From Fluoribacter dumoffii NY 23 (GTDB lineage Bacteria > Pseudomonadota > Gammaproteobacteria > Legionellales > Legionellaceae): a stretch of DNA of 64,000 nucleotides. A model generated the notes under the pieces. The model was given only the letters and a program-made list of their open reading frames with translations, was not told the origin of the DNA and ran no database searches. The stretch is taken from contig NZ_CM001373.1 of NCBI RefSeq assembly GCF_000236165.1, positions 2,902,054-2,966,053 of the forward strand. The letters are read 5' to 3'. Below, piece by piece: positions 8,972 through 17,698 of the stretch. Every line of letters starts with the position of its first letter. Position 1 is the stretch's first letter. A program made the translations under genes and the position numbers.

Positions 8972-9000
8972 TTCATATCATGGGCTCTCTGTGCTATAGT
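8972..9000 (+). promoter_or_regulatory. Probable sigma-70 promoter of ffh
   Basis: The -35-like TTCATA (8972-8977) and the -10-like TATAGT (8995-9000) are separated by 17 bases and end 26 bases before the ffh ATG. A 7-base inverted repeat, GAGAGCC (8959-8965) with GGCTCTC (8983-8989), straddles the -35 and reaches into the spacer, so it could be an operator or a chance pairing. Upstream, the gap 8557-8958 shows nothing else that I can support. Confidence 0.4.
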
Positions 9001-9026
9001 TTCTATTTTTTTTCGGGCAACACATT

Positions 9027-10406
9027 ATGTTTGAAACCTTAACCGAACGTTTGACCCGCACCTTTAAAAATTTAAGGGGGCAAGGTCGATTAACTGAAGA
9101 GAATGTACAACACGCTTTGCGTGAGGTCAGGCTTTCACTGCTAGAAGCAGATGTTGCCTTACCTGTTATTAAAGAATTTGTTGAACAAGTAAAGCAAAAA
9201 GCTCTGGGACAGGAAGTGTTAACTGAACTCAATCCTGATCAAGCTTTTGTTAAAATCGTCCATGATGAATTGATTCATATTATGGGCAATGAACGTGTTG
9301 AACTTAATTTTAAAACCCAGCCTCCCGCAATATTTTTAATGGCGGGACTTCAGGGGTCTGGTAAAACAACCAGTACTGCAAAGCTGGCGCGTTACTTAAA
9401 AGAAACTGAGAATAAAAAGGTTATGGTAACGAGCGTCGACGTGTACCGACCCGCGGCAATACAGCAGCTTAAAGTATTAGCAGATCAAATTGGTGTAGCA
9501 TTCTTCCCATCAGAAGCAAATGAACAACCTCTGGCCATTGCAAAAAAAGCAGTTGACACCGCCAAAAAACAATATATGGATGTATTGCTGATTGATACTG
9601 CAGGCCGATTGCATATCGATTCTGATATGATGGATGAAATAAAAGCCTTACACAAAGAAATTCATCCTATCGAAACTCTGTTCGTTGTTGACGGTATGAC
9701 CGGACAAGATGCGGCGAATACTGCGAAAGCTTTTCATGAAGCCCTGCCATTGACCGGGGTTATACTCACTAAAACAGATGGGGATGCTCGAGGTGGTGCC
9801 GCTCTTTCGGTAAAACAAATAACTGGACAACCCATCAAATTTATTGGAAGCGGGGAAAAAGTAGATGCTTTGGAGCCCTTTCATCCTGAACGAATTGCCT
9901 CAAGAATTCTGGGTATGGGAGACATTCTCACACTTATTGAAGAAGTTGAGCGCAAAGCGGACAAGCAAGCCAGTGAGAAACTCGCTAAAAAACTAAAAAA
10001 AGGCAAAAGCTTTGATTTGGAGGATTTTAAACAGCAGCTTCTGCAAATGAATAATATGGGTGGCCTGGCCGGCATGATGAGCAAATTGCCCGGGATAAAT
10101 CAGATGATGCCTCAGCAAGCTATGAAACAAGTCAGCGACAAAGCTATGGCACAAACTATCGCCATTATTAATTCGATGACCCCTAAAGAACGCCGGATAC
10201 CCAAGCTTATCGTAGGTTCAAGGAAAAAACGCATTGCTTTGGGCTCAGGAACACAGATACAGGATGTGAATAAGTTATTAAAGCAATTTGAACAAATGCA
10301 AAAAATGATGAAAAAATTTACCAAACCTGGTGGAATGCAAAAAATGATGCGTGGAATTGGTGGAATGGCGGGTTTAAAAGGTATATTACCCGATGATTTT
10401 AAATAA
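9027..10406 (+). CDS. ffh: Signal recognition particle GTPase Ffh (SRP54)
   Basis: This 459-residue cytosolic protein binds 4.5S RNA and signal sequences of membrane proteins. It has an N-terminal helical bundle to about residue 90 and an NG GTPase domain with P-loop GLQGSGKTTSTAKLA (107-121), the DTAGR motif and TKTDGDARGG. The methionine-rich M domain runs from about residue 325 (blocks MNNMGGLAGMM and QMQKMMKKF). It matches the usual length and ends with a conserved GMAGLKGILP-like tail. It lies directly upstream of rpsP, the classic ffh-rpsP-rimM-trmD-rplS arrangement, although rpsP has its own promoter. Confidence 0.98.
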   Translation: MFETLTERLTRTFKNLRGQGRLTEENVQHALREVRLSLLEADVALPVIKEFVEQVKQKALGQEVLTELNPDQAFVKIVHDELIHIMGNERVELNFKTQPPAIFLMAGLQGSGKTTSTAKLARYLKETENKKVMVTSVDVYRPAAIQQLKVLADQIGVAFFPSEANEQPLAIAKKAVDTAKKQYMDVLLIDTAGRLHIDSDMMDEIKALHKEIHPIETLFVVDGMTGQDAANTAKAFHEALPLTGVILTKTDGDARGGAALSVKQITGQPIKFIGSGEKVDALEPFHPERIASRILGMGDILTLIEEVERKADKQASEKLAKKLKKGKSFDLEDFKQQLLQMNNMGGLAGMMSKLPGINQMMPQQAMKQVSDKAMAQTIAIINSMTPKERRIPKLIVGSRKKRIALGSGTQIQDVNKLLKQFEQMQKMMKKFTKPGGMQKMMRGIGGMAGLKGILPDDFK

Positions 10407-10420
10407 TTCGCAAGAATTAC

Positions 10421-10449
10421 TTCACATGCTGAATTAATTTTCGTACAAT
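10421..10449 (+). promoter_or_regulatory. Promoter of the rpsP-rimM-trmD-rplS operon
   Basis: TTCACA (10421-10426) and TACAAT (10444-10449) are spaced by exactly 17 bases, a good sigma-70 match. They lie 42 bases before the rpsP ATG, in the short gap after ffh. A strong AGAGGA ribosome binding site follows at about 10481. Confidence 0.55.
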
Positions 10450-10491
10450 ACACGGCATTTTTACGTAACCACTCTAAAGTAGAGGAAAACA

Positions 10492-10755
10492 ATGGTCGTT
10501 ATACGTTTATCAAGAGGTGGCGCTAAAAAGCGTCCGTTTTATCATATGGTCGTTACTGATAGCCGCAAGCGTCGCGATGGCAGCTACATCGAGCGTATCG
10601 GTTATTTTAACCCTGTAGCTCGTGGACAAGAAGTACGCCTCCACATTGATGCAGAAAAATTAAGCCACTGGCAAAAAGTGGGTGCACAATTGTCTGATCG
10701 CGTAAGTGCTTTGGTCAAAGAATTTAATAAGAAAGAAAAAGGCGAAGCTGCTTAA
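10492..10755 (+). CDS. rpsP: 30S ribosomal protein S16
   Basis: This 87-residue basic protein opens with [20 protein letters not shown] and has the family blocks [18 protein letters not shown] and [12 protein letters not shown]. It is part of the small ribosomal subunit and needed for its assembly. It is the first gene of the four-gene operon, and rimM begins four bases after its stop. Length is normal. Confidence 0.98.
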   Translation: MVVIRLSRGGAKKRPFYHMVVTDSRKRRDGSYIERIGYFNPVARGQEVRLHIDAEKLSHWQKVGAQLSDRVSALVKEFNKKEKGEAA

Positions 10756-10759
10756 TAAA

Positions 10760-11269
10760 GTGAATAGTCAGGCGAACTGGATAGTAATTGCCCGTTTTGG
10801 GCGACCACATGGTATTAAAGGTTTTGTTACGGTTCACTCCTTCACAGAGCCTCGTGATAATGTCCTGAAGTATGCAAATTGGCATGCCTTTATTAATAAT
10901 AAATGGCAGCCAATAAAATTAACCCATGCTGAAGTACAAAATAAATCCATTATAGTCCAAGTTGAAGGTTACCCTGAACGCGAATCAGTAGCTTGTCTTA
11001 CTAATATAGAAATTGCAGTTCAACAGGAACAACTGGAAACACTGAAACCTGGTGAATATTACTGGCATCAACTTATAGGGATGAAAGTGATAAACCAACA
11101 AGGCGAACTTTTTGGAAATGTCACAGAGATAATCCCTACAGGTGCAAATGATGTGTTGGTTATAGAAGGTAATAAAAGACATTTAATACCTTATTTACCC
11201 GGCCAATTTATATTGGATATTGATAGCAATCGACAAATAATTACCGTTGATTGGGATGTGGATTTTTAA
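10760..11269 (+). CDS. rimM: 16S rRNA processing/maturation factor RimM
   Basis: This 169-residue, two-domain protein assists assembly of the 30S head around ribosomal protein S19. The N-terminal beta-barrel has the hallmark ARFGRPHGIKGFVTV (residues about 10-24), and the C-terminal PRC-barrel has EYYWHQLIGMKV and the ending block HLIPYLPGQFIL. I set the start at the GTG at 10760 because it lies just after the rpsP stop and gives the normal family length; an in-frame upstream start would sit inside rpsP. TrmD follows with no gap. Confidence 0.96.
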   Translation: MNSQANWIVIARFGRPHGIKGFVTVHSFTEPRDNVLKYANWHAFINNKWQPIKLTHAEVQNKSIIVQVEGYPERESVACLTNIEIAVQQEQLETLKPGEYYWHQLIGMKVINQQGELFGNVTEIIPTGANDVLVIEGNKRHLIPYLPGQFILDIDSNRQIITVDWDVDF

Positions 11270-12019
11270 GTGGTGCTTCATCTCGGAGTAATTAGCTTAA
11301 TACCCGAAATACTTAATTCCCTGAATTTTGGTATTACGGGCAGAGCAATTGAGCAGGAATTAGTCAAGATTGATTTCTGGAATCCAAGAGATTGGTCTTC
11401 CAGGCCCTACAGGCAAGTTGATGATAAGCCTTATGGTGGCGGTCCGGGAATGGTTATGATGTATGAGCCCTTAAAAGGGGCGATTTTGCAGGCGCGCAGG
11501 CAAATGCCGAGTCACTGTAAAACGATTTACCTAAGCCCCCAAGGTAAGGTAATTCGACAAAATGATTTAAACCAGGTGGCACAAGATAAACAACCCCTGC
11601 TTTTTATTGCCGGGCGATATGAAGGAATTGACGAGCGTATTCTTCACCAGTATGTGGATGAGGAATGGTCTCTTGGTGATTTTGTTTTAAGTGGTGGTGA
11701 GCTGGCCGCCATGGTATTTATCGATGCAATTATTCGTTTAATACCGGGAAGTTTGGGGCATCTTGGTTCGGCAGAACAAGATTCATTCATGAATGGTTTA
11801 CTGGATTGCCCTCATTATACTCGACCAGCAACCGTTGACGGGCTAGAGGTGCCTCCGGTTTTACTAGGTGGCAATCACAGAGAAATAGAACTGTGGCGAA
11901 GAAAGCAATCTCTGGGTAAAACCTGGCTTAAACGTCCAGATTTACTTGAAAAAATACAGTTAAGTGAAACAGACAAGCAATTGCTTGCTAGGTTTAAGTA
12001 TGAACACGGTGATTCCTAA
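11270..12019 (+). CDS. trmD: tRNA (guanine-37-N1)-methyltransferase TrmD
   Basis: This 249-residue SPOUT-class enzyme methylates G37 next to the anticodon using S-adenosylmethionine, which prevents frameshifting. The trefoil-knot SAM site is visible in LSPQGKVIRQ, AGRYEGIDER and SLGDFVLSGGE, and the substrate block DDKPYGGGPGMVM lies near residue 44. Translation appears to start at a GTG directly abutting the rimM stop (a second GTG follows immediately), with no room for a separate leader, so it is probably translationally coupled. The C-terminal helical domain is complete. Confidence 0.97.
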   Translation: MVLHLGVISLIPEILNSLNFGITGRAIEQELVKIDFWNPRDWSSRPYRQVDDKPYGGGPGMVMMYEPLKGAILQARRQMPSHCKTIYLSPQGKVIRQNDLNQVAQDKQPLLFIAGRYEGIDERILHQYVDEEWSLGDFVLSGGELAAMVFIDAIIRLIPGSLGHLGSAEQDSFMNGLLDCPHYTRPATVDGLEVPPVLLGGNHREIELWRRKQSLGKTWLKRPDLLEKIQLSETDKQLLARFKYEHGDS

Positions 12020-12046
12020 AGGATGAACCAATTTGAGGAGTAGTCC

Positions 12047-12409
12047 ATGACTAATATTATTGACCAATTAAATGCGGAACAAATGCAAGGGAAAGAAATC
12101 CCTGAGTTCAACCCAGGTGATACTGTTTTGGTTCAAGTGAAAGTAATTGAAGGTAACCGTGAACGTTTACAAGCTTTTGAAGGTATTGTCATAGCCAAAC
12201 GTAATCGTGGTTTGAATTCTGCATTCACTGTCCGTAAAATTTCTCACGGTGTTGGCGTTGAGCGTGTATTCCAGACTTTTAGTCCGATTGTTGATAGCAT
12301 TACCGTAAAAAGACGTGGTGATGTACGTCGCGCCAAGCTATATTATCTCCGAAATCTGGCTGGTCGTGCTGCACGCATCAAAGAAAAGTTGGCAGGGAAA
12401 AAAGATTAA
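12047..12409 (+). CDS. rplS: 50S ribosomal protein L19
   Basis: This 120-residue protein has the L19 core: [49 protein letters not shown] and [10 protein letters not shown]. It sits at the 30S-50S interface. It is the last gene of the operon and has its own good ribosome binding site (GAGGAG) before the ATG. A hairpin follows within about 20 bases. Confidence 0.98.
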   Translation: MTNIIDQLNAEQMQGKEIPEFNPGDTVLVQVKVIEGNRERLQAFEGIVIAKRNRGLNSAFTVRKISHGVGVERVFQTFSPIVDSITVKRRGDVRRAKLYYLRNLAGRAARIKEKLAGKKD

Positions 12410-12426
12410 ATAATCGATCAACAATG

Positions 12427-12488
12427 AACTCCGCTCTCCTGAAATAAATACCGCAAACATGGCAACTTTTCAGGAGGAGCTGAGTTTT
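12427..12488. terminator. Probable bidirectional terminator after rplS
   Basis: The arms at 12427-12444 and 12468-12486 pair almost completely, with AACTC, GCT and CTCCTGAAA matching TTTCAGGAG, AGC and GAGTT, around a loop of about 23 bases. A short T-run (12485-12488) follows on the plus strand. It lies in the convergent gap between rplS and the ABC permease, so it could serve both strands. Confidence 0.6.
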
Positions 12489-12509
12489 AGTTACAAGTTT
12501 CTCTCATTT

Positions 12510-13643
12510 CTAATCCAGTGTTTTCCTAAATAACAACGCACTCAAAATAACGATAAGCGTCATAAACAATAAAATTGGCCAGATATCAGGCCAAAGAATG
12601 CTAAAATCCGCACCCTTTAACATGATATTCCGAGTAATCTTGAGAAAATGCGTCAGCGGCAGGATTTGAGCGATGTGTTGAGCCCAGGCGGGCATGCCGC
12701 TATATGGAAATAAAAACCCCGATATCATAAATGCTACAAGTATATACGCATTCGTTGAGGCGACTGCTTGCAATTTAGTTTTTGCAAATACAGAAATCGC
12801 CAGCCCCATAGACAAATTGCTTATGGAGTATGGTGCCATAATTAAAAGATAAAGCGCTAAACTACCGTAGAACGGCACTGCAAAAACGGTAAAGGAAATA
12901 AATAATAATATAAATAAGATAAGGTATCCCACTATAAAATGTGGAATTACCTTACCAAAAATAATATTTAGTGCACTAAGCGGTGTGGTGAGCAATGTCT
13001 CAAAAGTTCCAGATTCATACTCTGCTGTAATTGACATCGCGGTGAGGAGAGTAAGTGTGGTAAATATCAAAACCGAAATTAGCCCTGGAACCATGTAATA
13101 CTGGGAAATGCTTTCAGGATTGAATTTGGGTTGGACATCAAAAACAAAGGGTGTCTTCTGCGAGGAAAGGTAGCTTAGTGAGCCCTTCAACTCATGCTCA
13201 AATACTTTTTCAGATAAAACTGAAACCGCTCGAAAAGCATTTGCCACAGCCACCGGATCAGAAGCATCTGCTTCAATTAAGATGTGCGGATTATTTCCCC
13301 TTAATAAATCTCGGGAATAATTAGGAGGAATGTTAATAACAAATAACCCCTTGCCACTAAGTAATAAATTCTCAGCCTCTTTTTCGGTTTGAGCCCTGGA
13401 ATCGAGTAAAAAGTATTCTGTATGTTTTAGACTTGCCAACAAGGAACGAGAGAATGAAGTCTCCTCTGCAGAGAGCACTGTGGTTGGCAAAAACTTGGGA
13501 TTTGTATTAATCACGAATCCAAATAGAAGTATTTGGAGGACTGGGATAAAAAATAAAAATAAAAAAGTAGAAATATTACGTTTAATTTGAATCCATTCTT
13601 TTTTAGCTACGGTAAGAACCCGCCAAAATTCACTTTTTATCAT
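12510..13643 (-). CDS. ABC-2 type export permease (YhhJ/YbhR-like), second copy
   Basis: This 377-residue permease has one N-terminal helix, a large extracytoplasmic domain (about residues 45-175) and five or six C-terminal helices, the ABC2_membrane_3 plan. Landmarks are AKKEWIQIKRN near the start, LIEADASDPVAVANAFRAV in the periplasmic domain, and SGTFETLLTTPLS. It is closely similar along its whole length to the permease at 15496-16629. Its start ATG shares one base with the ATPase stop (TAATG), so it is coupled to it. With the second permease it probably forms the heterodimeric channel of a tripartite exporter of the YbhGFSR or YhiI-RbbA-YhhJ type. Confidence 0.9.
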   Translation of the reverse strand: MIKSEFWRVLTVAKKEWIQIKRNISTFLFLFFIPVLQILLFGFVINTNPKFLPTTVLSAEETSFSRSLLASLKHTEYFLLDSRAQTEKEAENLLLSGKGLFVINIPPNYSRDLLRGNNPHILIEADASDPVAVANAFRAVSVLSEKVFEHELKGSLSYLSSQKTPFVFDVQPKFNPESISQYYMVPGLISVLIFTTLTLLTAMSITAEYESGTFETLLTTPLSALNIIFGKVIPHFIVGYLILFILLFISFTVFAVPFYGSLALYLLIMAPYSISNLSMGLAISVFAKTKLQAVASTNAYILVAFMISGFLFPYSGMPAWAQHIAQILPLTHFLKITRNIMLKGADFSILWPDIWPILLFMTLIVILSALLFRKTLD

Positions 13644-14569
13644 TAGATTCTCTGCTCACCATAGGTAGAGAGCCAAACAAATACATCTTCCAATGTGGTC
13701 TCAATTATTTTTCCCTGAAAAAAATCATTTGAAATGTAAGGTTGTATCGCCTTGGATAATTCCTCCGCGTCTTTTCCGCTTGCATGTAATGCATTATGGA
13801 ACCTCAAAACCTGATCCACTCCTTCAGTTGCCTCCAGTTGATGTGCCAACATTGCTATATTTTTTCCTTTGATTCTCCAGGTAGTAAGATTAACGGAGTT
13901 TAATATTTCCTCTATAGTTCCAGACATCAGAGTGCTTCCATAATACATGTAGGCAATTTTGTCGCACTTATCGACCTCATCCAAATTGTGTGAGCTTAAT
14001 AAAATGGTAATTCCCTCTCTTGAAAGTTGATGCATCATCTCCCAAAATTCACGTCTGGCTTTGGGATCAATATTAGCCGTGGGTTCATCCAATAATAACA
14101 ACAAGGGATCATGCAAGAGAGAAACAGCAAGAGATAAGCGTTGTTTCCACCCCCCAGATAATGTGCCTGCAATCTGATGTTTGTACTGATCCAGATCAAA
14201 TTTATGCAAATATTTATCTATCTGTTCCATTTTATTAATCACACCATATACTTCAGCAAAAAAAAGCATGTTTTCATAGACAGTAAGATCTTTGTATAAG
14301 CCAAAGTTCTGGGACATGTATCCAACAAGTGTTTTAATCTGGCGAGATTGGGTTAAGATATCAAAACCCACACATTCCCCTGTACCTGAATCAGGGGTGA
14401 TAAGACCACACAACATCCTTATAGATGTAGTTTTTCCTGCTCCATTTGGACCAATAAAGCCAAATATTTCTCCATATTTTACTTTGAGCTCAAGATTATT
14501 AACTACCTGTTTTTTTTCGAAAGTTTTAGTTAAGTGTCTTACATCAATTATATAATTGCTTTTATCCAT
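13643..14569 (-). CDS. ABC exporter ATPase subunit (YbhF/CcmA-like, single nucleotide-binding domain)
   Basis: This 308-residue cytosolic ATPase has Walker A GPNGAGKTTSIRM (near residue 38), Q-loop MSQNFGLYKDL, signature LSGGWKQRLSL, Walker B LLLLLDEPTANID and the H-loop SSHNLDE. The signature carries W where many relatives have M or Q. It has a single nucleotide-binding domain, whereas E. coli YbhF and RbbA carry two. It is the only ATPase beside two permease genes, so a homodimer would have to drive a heterodimeric membrane part. It sits between the CNBD gene and the second permease on the minus strand. Confidence 0.93.
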   Translation of the reverse strand: MDKSNYIIDVRHLTKTFEKKQVVNNLELKVKYGEIFGFIGPNGAGKTTSIRMLCGLITPDSGTGECVGFDILTQSRQIKTLVGYMSQNFGLYKDLTVYENMLFFAEVYGVINKMEQIDKYLHKFDLDQYKHQIAGTLSGGWKQRLSLAVSLLHDPLLLLLDEPTANIDPKARREFWEMMHQLSREGITILLSSHNLDEVDKCDKIAYMYYGSTLMSGTIEEILNSVNLTTWRIKGKNIAMLAHQLEATEGVDQVLRFHNALHASGKDAEELSKAIQPYISNDFFQGKIIETTLEDVFVWLSTYGEQRI

Positions 14570-14623
14570 AAAATACCCAATAAATTTTATCTTAAGATAA
14601 GAATGGCAACCTATTTAATCATA

Positions 14624-15484
14624 TTAATTTCTCATCAACTTAGAAATGATCTTCTGAAATAGCGAGGGAGGTTCACTACTTATAAATTTTTTGACCATGT
14701 CCATTTCTATAATTAATAGTTCACTATCACTTCGCACATAAGCACTGTCAATTCTCCTCGTCTCTGACATAAATTCAACATCACCAAACATTTGATTAAT
14801 TTTGATTAGGGTCGAAGAATTTTGCTTGTAATTCAACAGAACAATTTCACCTTTAAGCAGATAATAACAAGCATGGGCAACGTCTCCTTCTTGATACAAA
14901 CAAGTCCCTGAAGGAATTTTTATATTTTGTGCAGCCCTGACCATGACTTGAATTTTTTCATGGGTAAAGTTCTTAAAGAGATGATGGGAACGAATATATT
15001 GAATTAAAAGAAATTCTTCACTTAGTTTTTTTAAATTGGGATATTTTACTTGCGGCTGTTTTAAAAATTGAAGAAAATCATAAAGACTGACTTTAAGAAG
15101 GTGCGTGGGACTTATTGCTTTTACCGTAGCGGTTTGTAGGCCTGTCTGGGAGGCAAATCCTTCTGAGGTTAAACCGATAATATCCCCTTTTTTTAATTCG
15201 GCAATACGCATGACCTGGTGTTTTTCCAAGGTATGTATTTTTCTGGTGACTTCTGCTAGGCCAGAAACAATAAAATAAATGCAATCAATTGCTTCCCCTT
15301 CAATCACAATATTTTGCTCTGCATCAACATATTCGGATTGGCAGTACATAAGCAATTGTTGGGCGCTTTGAGAATCCAAAAGACAAAAGAGAGGATGCTT
15401 TAAAATAAGATTCTCATAATTTTCTGAGTTTTTATTCATAATCAGAATATCCATACATTCAAAGTCCAAATGTTCTTTGAACAT
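14624..15484 (-). CDS. Tandem cyclic-nucleotide-binding (cNMP) domain protein
   Basis: This 286-residue soluble protein consists of two cNMP-binding (CAP_ED-like) beta-barrel domains: the first at about 25-140 (blocks IVIEGEAIDCIYFIVSGLAEV and LKKGDIIGL), the second at about 160-280 (LYQEGDVAHACYYLLKGEIVLL and MFGDVEFMSE). No helix-turn-helix follows, so it is not a Crp-type regulator. The canonical phosphate-binding motif with arginine is not obvious in either barrel, so the ligand is uncertain. The chosen ATG (15484) is 11 bases after the stop of the first permease, which places it inside the exporter operon. It may sense cAMP or another nucleotide and control the exporter, which is inference. 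Confidence 0.85.
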   Translation of the reverse strand: MFKEHLDFECMDILIMNKNSENYENLILKHPLFCLLDSQSAQQLLMYCQSEYVDAEQNIVIEGEAIDCIYFIVSGLAEVTRKIHTLEKHQVMRIAELKKGDIIGLTSEGFASQTGLQTATVKAISPTHLLKVSLYDFLQFLKQPQVKYPNLKKLSEEFLLIQYIRSHHLFKNFTHEKIQVMVRAAQNIKIPSGTCLYQEGDVAHACYYLLKGEIVLLNYKQNSSTLIKINQMFGDVEFMSETRRIDSAYVRSDSELLIIEMDMVKKFISSEPPSLFQKIISKLMRN

Positions 15485-15495
15485 GCTATTTCTCT

Positions 15496-16629
15496 CTAGT
15501 CTAACGTTCTTCTGAAAAGTAAAACACCTAATAAAATAATAATTAGAGTAAAAATAATTATAGGCCACATGTCTGGCCATAATATATCCCACCCTGCTCC
15601 TTTTAACATGCTGTTTCTTGTTACGCGCACAAAGTGAGTCAAAGGGAGTAATTGGCTAATGTATTGTGCCCAATAAGGTATTCCACTGAAAGGGAACAAA
15701 AATCCAGAGATAATTGTTGCAATAATCAAATAGGCATTAAATAAGCCTAACGCTGCAAATTGTGTTTTGGTAACCGCGGAAATAGCAAGACCAGTACCCA
15801 GGCTCGATAAAGAATAAGGAGCTACAAGCAATAGGTAAAGAAAAAGGCTGCCTTGAAATGGAATAGAGAAAATAAAGTAGGCAATTGCTAATAATATAAA
15901 CAAAAGTACATACCCAAAAATAAAATAAGGTATAACTTTTCCCAAAATTATATTGGCTGGTGTTAGAGGAGTAATTAATAAAGTCTCAAAGGTTCCCCTC
16001 TCGACCTCGGAATTAATAGAAACCGCCGTTAAAACAGCAAGGGTTGAAAAAATTAATAAAGCAATTAATCCAGGTATTGTATTGAATTGGGAGATATACT
16101 CAGGGTTATATTTTGCATGAATATCAAAAACAAATGGAGGTTGTGTCGGGGAAAGGTAATTTAGTGAACCTTGAAGTTGGTGTTCAAAAACTTTAGCGGG
16201 TAACTCAGAAACAGCCCGAAATGCATTGGCAACAGCTACAGGGTCAGAGGCATCAGCCTCTATCAGCACATGAGGGGTCTTTCCTCGAATGAGATCACGT
16301 GTAAAATTGGGTGGGATATTGATTACAAATAAAACTCGTCCACTAAGTAATAGTCGTTCCGCTGTTTTTTCATTTTGAGTTACCGTTTCAATGGAAAAAT
16401 AATTGGTATTCTTTAATCCTTCCAATAAACTTCGGGTAAAAGAAGTATTTTCAGTAGTAATAACCACTGTAGGTAAATGTTTGGGATCGGTATTTATTAT
16501 ATAGCCAAATAAAAGGATTTGTATTACTGGAATAAAAATTAACCACAAAAAAATCAAGAAGTCTCGCTTGATCTGAATAAATTCTTTTTTAGCAATAGAC
16601 CAAATACGAAGAAATTCAGTTTTTGTCAT
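15496..16629 (-). CDS. ABC-2 type export permease (YhhJ/YbhS-like), first copy
   Basis: This 377-residue permease has the same length and layout as the permease at 12510-13643: AKKEFIQIKRDF near the N-terminus, the identical block ADASDPVAVANAFRAVS in the extracytoplasmic domain, and RGTFETLLITPLT before the C-terminal helices. By eye well over half of the positions match, so the pair arose by duplication. I chose the ATG at 16629, preceded by AGGAAAG, in preference to an upstream in-frame start. It is the first gene of the minus-strand exporter operon and is divergent from the adaptor gene; the 213-base gap between them should hold both promoters. Confidence 0.9.
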   Translation of the reverse strand: MTKTEFLRIWSIAKKEFIQIKRDFLIFLWLIFIPVIQILLFGYIINTDPKHLPTVVITTENTSFTRSLLEGLKNTNYFSIETVTQNEKTAERLLLSGRVLFVINIPPNFTRDLIRGKTPHVLIEADASDPVAVANAFRAVSELPAKVFEHQLQGSLNYLSPTQPPFVFDIHAKYNPEYISQFNTIPGLIALLIFSTLAVLTAVSINSEVERGTFETLLITPLTPANIILGKVIPYFIFGYVLLFILLAIAYFIFSIPFQGSLFLYLLLVAPYSLSSLGTGLAISAVTKTQFAALGLFNAYLIIATIISGFLFPFSGIPYWAQYISQLLPLTHFVRVTRNSMLKGAGWDILWPDMWPIIIFTLIIILLGVLLFRRTLD

Positions 16630-16842
16630 TTTCTTTCCTTGAAAGTCGACTTTGAAAAGGCATAGCTGAAAGAATAAAAGCAACATCCTATCTTAAGATT
16701 TACGAGACTGGCAATCTATATCACCTTAAAACTTGCTTGCTTGAAATGACACGCTGCTTCAATCCAGTATTGTAAACCTATATCAATTGGTGGTAATTTT
16801 TATTTTTACCTGATTGATTTAGTTCTCATAAAAATAATAAAT

Positions 16843-17694
16843 ATGCGAAAACCCTCCTCAAAATGGTTGTTTATTTTTACTTTATGCATTACTAGCATTG
16901 CTTGTAATAAAGAAAACAATTCATTGCAAGGATATGTTGATGCAGATTATACCTATATATCAAGTAACTTTTCCGGTAATCTCATGAGCTTGGATGTCGC
17001 CAAGGGAAATAAAGTTCAAAAAGGAGATTTATTATTTACTTTAGACGTAGAACCCCAAAAAGCTCAACTCCAAAAAGCCAAAGCAAATCTTAACAAAGCC
17101 CTGGCACAAACAAAGATTAAACAAGAACAATTGCAGTATCATTATGATCTGCTCCTACGCTATCGAAAACTGGCACGCTCTGGAGGGGTAAGCCGAGAAC
17201 AACTTGAAGAAGTAAAGAATCATTATCTCAGTGCTAAAGAAGCTTTAGTTGTTCAAGAGGCAGCAGTCGAATCTTTTAAAGCAGAAATTTCCGAGGCACA
17301 ATGGAATGAATCAAATAAAAAAATATATTCTTCTATTTCTGGTTATATTTACGATACCTATTTTACTGTAGGTGAGCTTGTAGCAAAAGAACGCCCAGTT
17401 CTTTCGCTAGTGGCCCCCGAAAACCTTAAGATTATTTTTTATCTTCCCGAACCTTTGTTACCCAAATTGAAGTTGAAAGATAAGATAACCATCAGTTGTG
17501 ATGGCTGTGAGAAAAATTATTCTGCAACAGTAAACTACATCTCATCAAAAACAGAATATACCCCGCCCTACATCTTTAGTGAGAGTTCAAGAACAAAATT
17601 CGTTTATCGCATTGAAGCAAAACCCATCAAAACAGCATTTAGGCATTTACACCCCGGGCAACCAGTTACGATTAACTTCAATGGGAATGGATAG
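16843..17694 (+). CDS. HlyD-family membrane fusion lipoprotein (YbhG/YhiI-like)
   Basis: This 283-residue periplasmic adaptor has an N-terminal lipoprotein signal with lipobox SIAC (C21). The biotinyl-lipoyl half motifs flank a helical hairpin: GNLMSLDVAKGNKVQKGDLLFTLD (in part) before it, and SGYIYDTYFTVGELV after it. The hairpin (about 75-160) is rich in K, Q, E and A. It would link the ABC permeases to the outer-membrane channel encoded five bases downstream. Together with the divergent minus-strand operon it completes a tripartite ABC exporter. The substrate is unknown; relatives move drugs or lipophilic compounds. Confidence 0.9.
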   Translation: MRKPSSKWLFIFTLCITSIACNKENNSLQGYVDADYTYISSNFSGNLMSLDVAKGNKVQKGDLLFTLDVEPQKAQLQKAKANLNKALAQTKIKQEQLQYHYDLLLRYRKLARSGGVSREQLEEVKNHYLSAKEALVVQEAAVESFKAEISEAQWNESNKKIYSSISGYIYDTYFTVGELVAKERPVLSLVAPENLKIIFYLPEPLLPKLKLKDKITISCDGCEKNYSATVNYISSKTEYTPPYIFSESSRTKFVYRIEAKPIKTAFRHLHPGQPVTINFNGNG

Positions 17695-17698
17695 ATAA

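Noticed and set aside
10112..10492. 126-residue minus-strand frame opposite ffh and the rpsP promoter
   Set aside because: Antisense to the Ffh M domain and a good promoter; no independent evidence.
14624..15484. Crp/Fnr-type transcription regulator
   Set aside because: Both halves are cNMP barrels and no helix-turn-helix follows either one.
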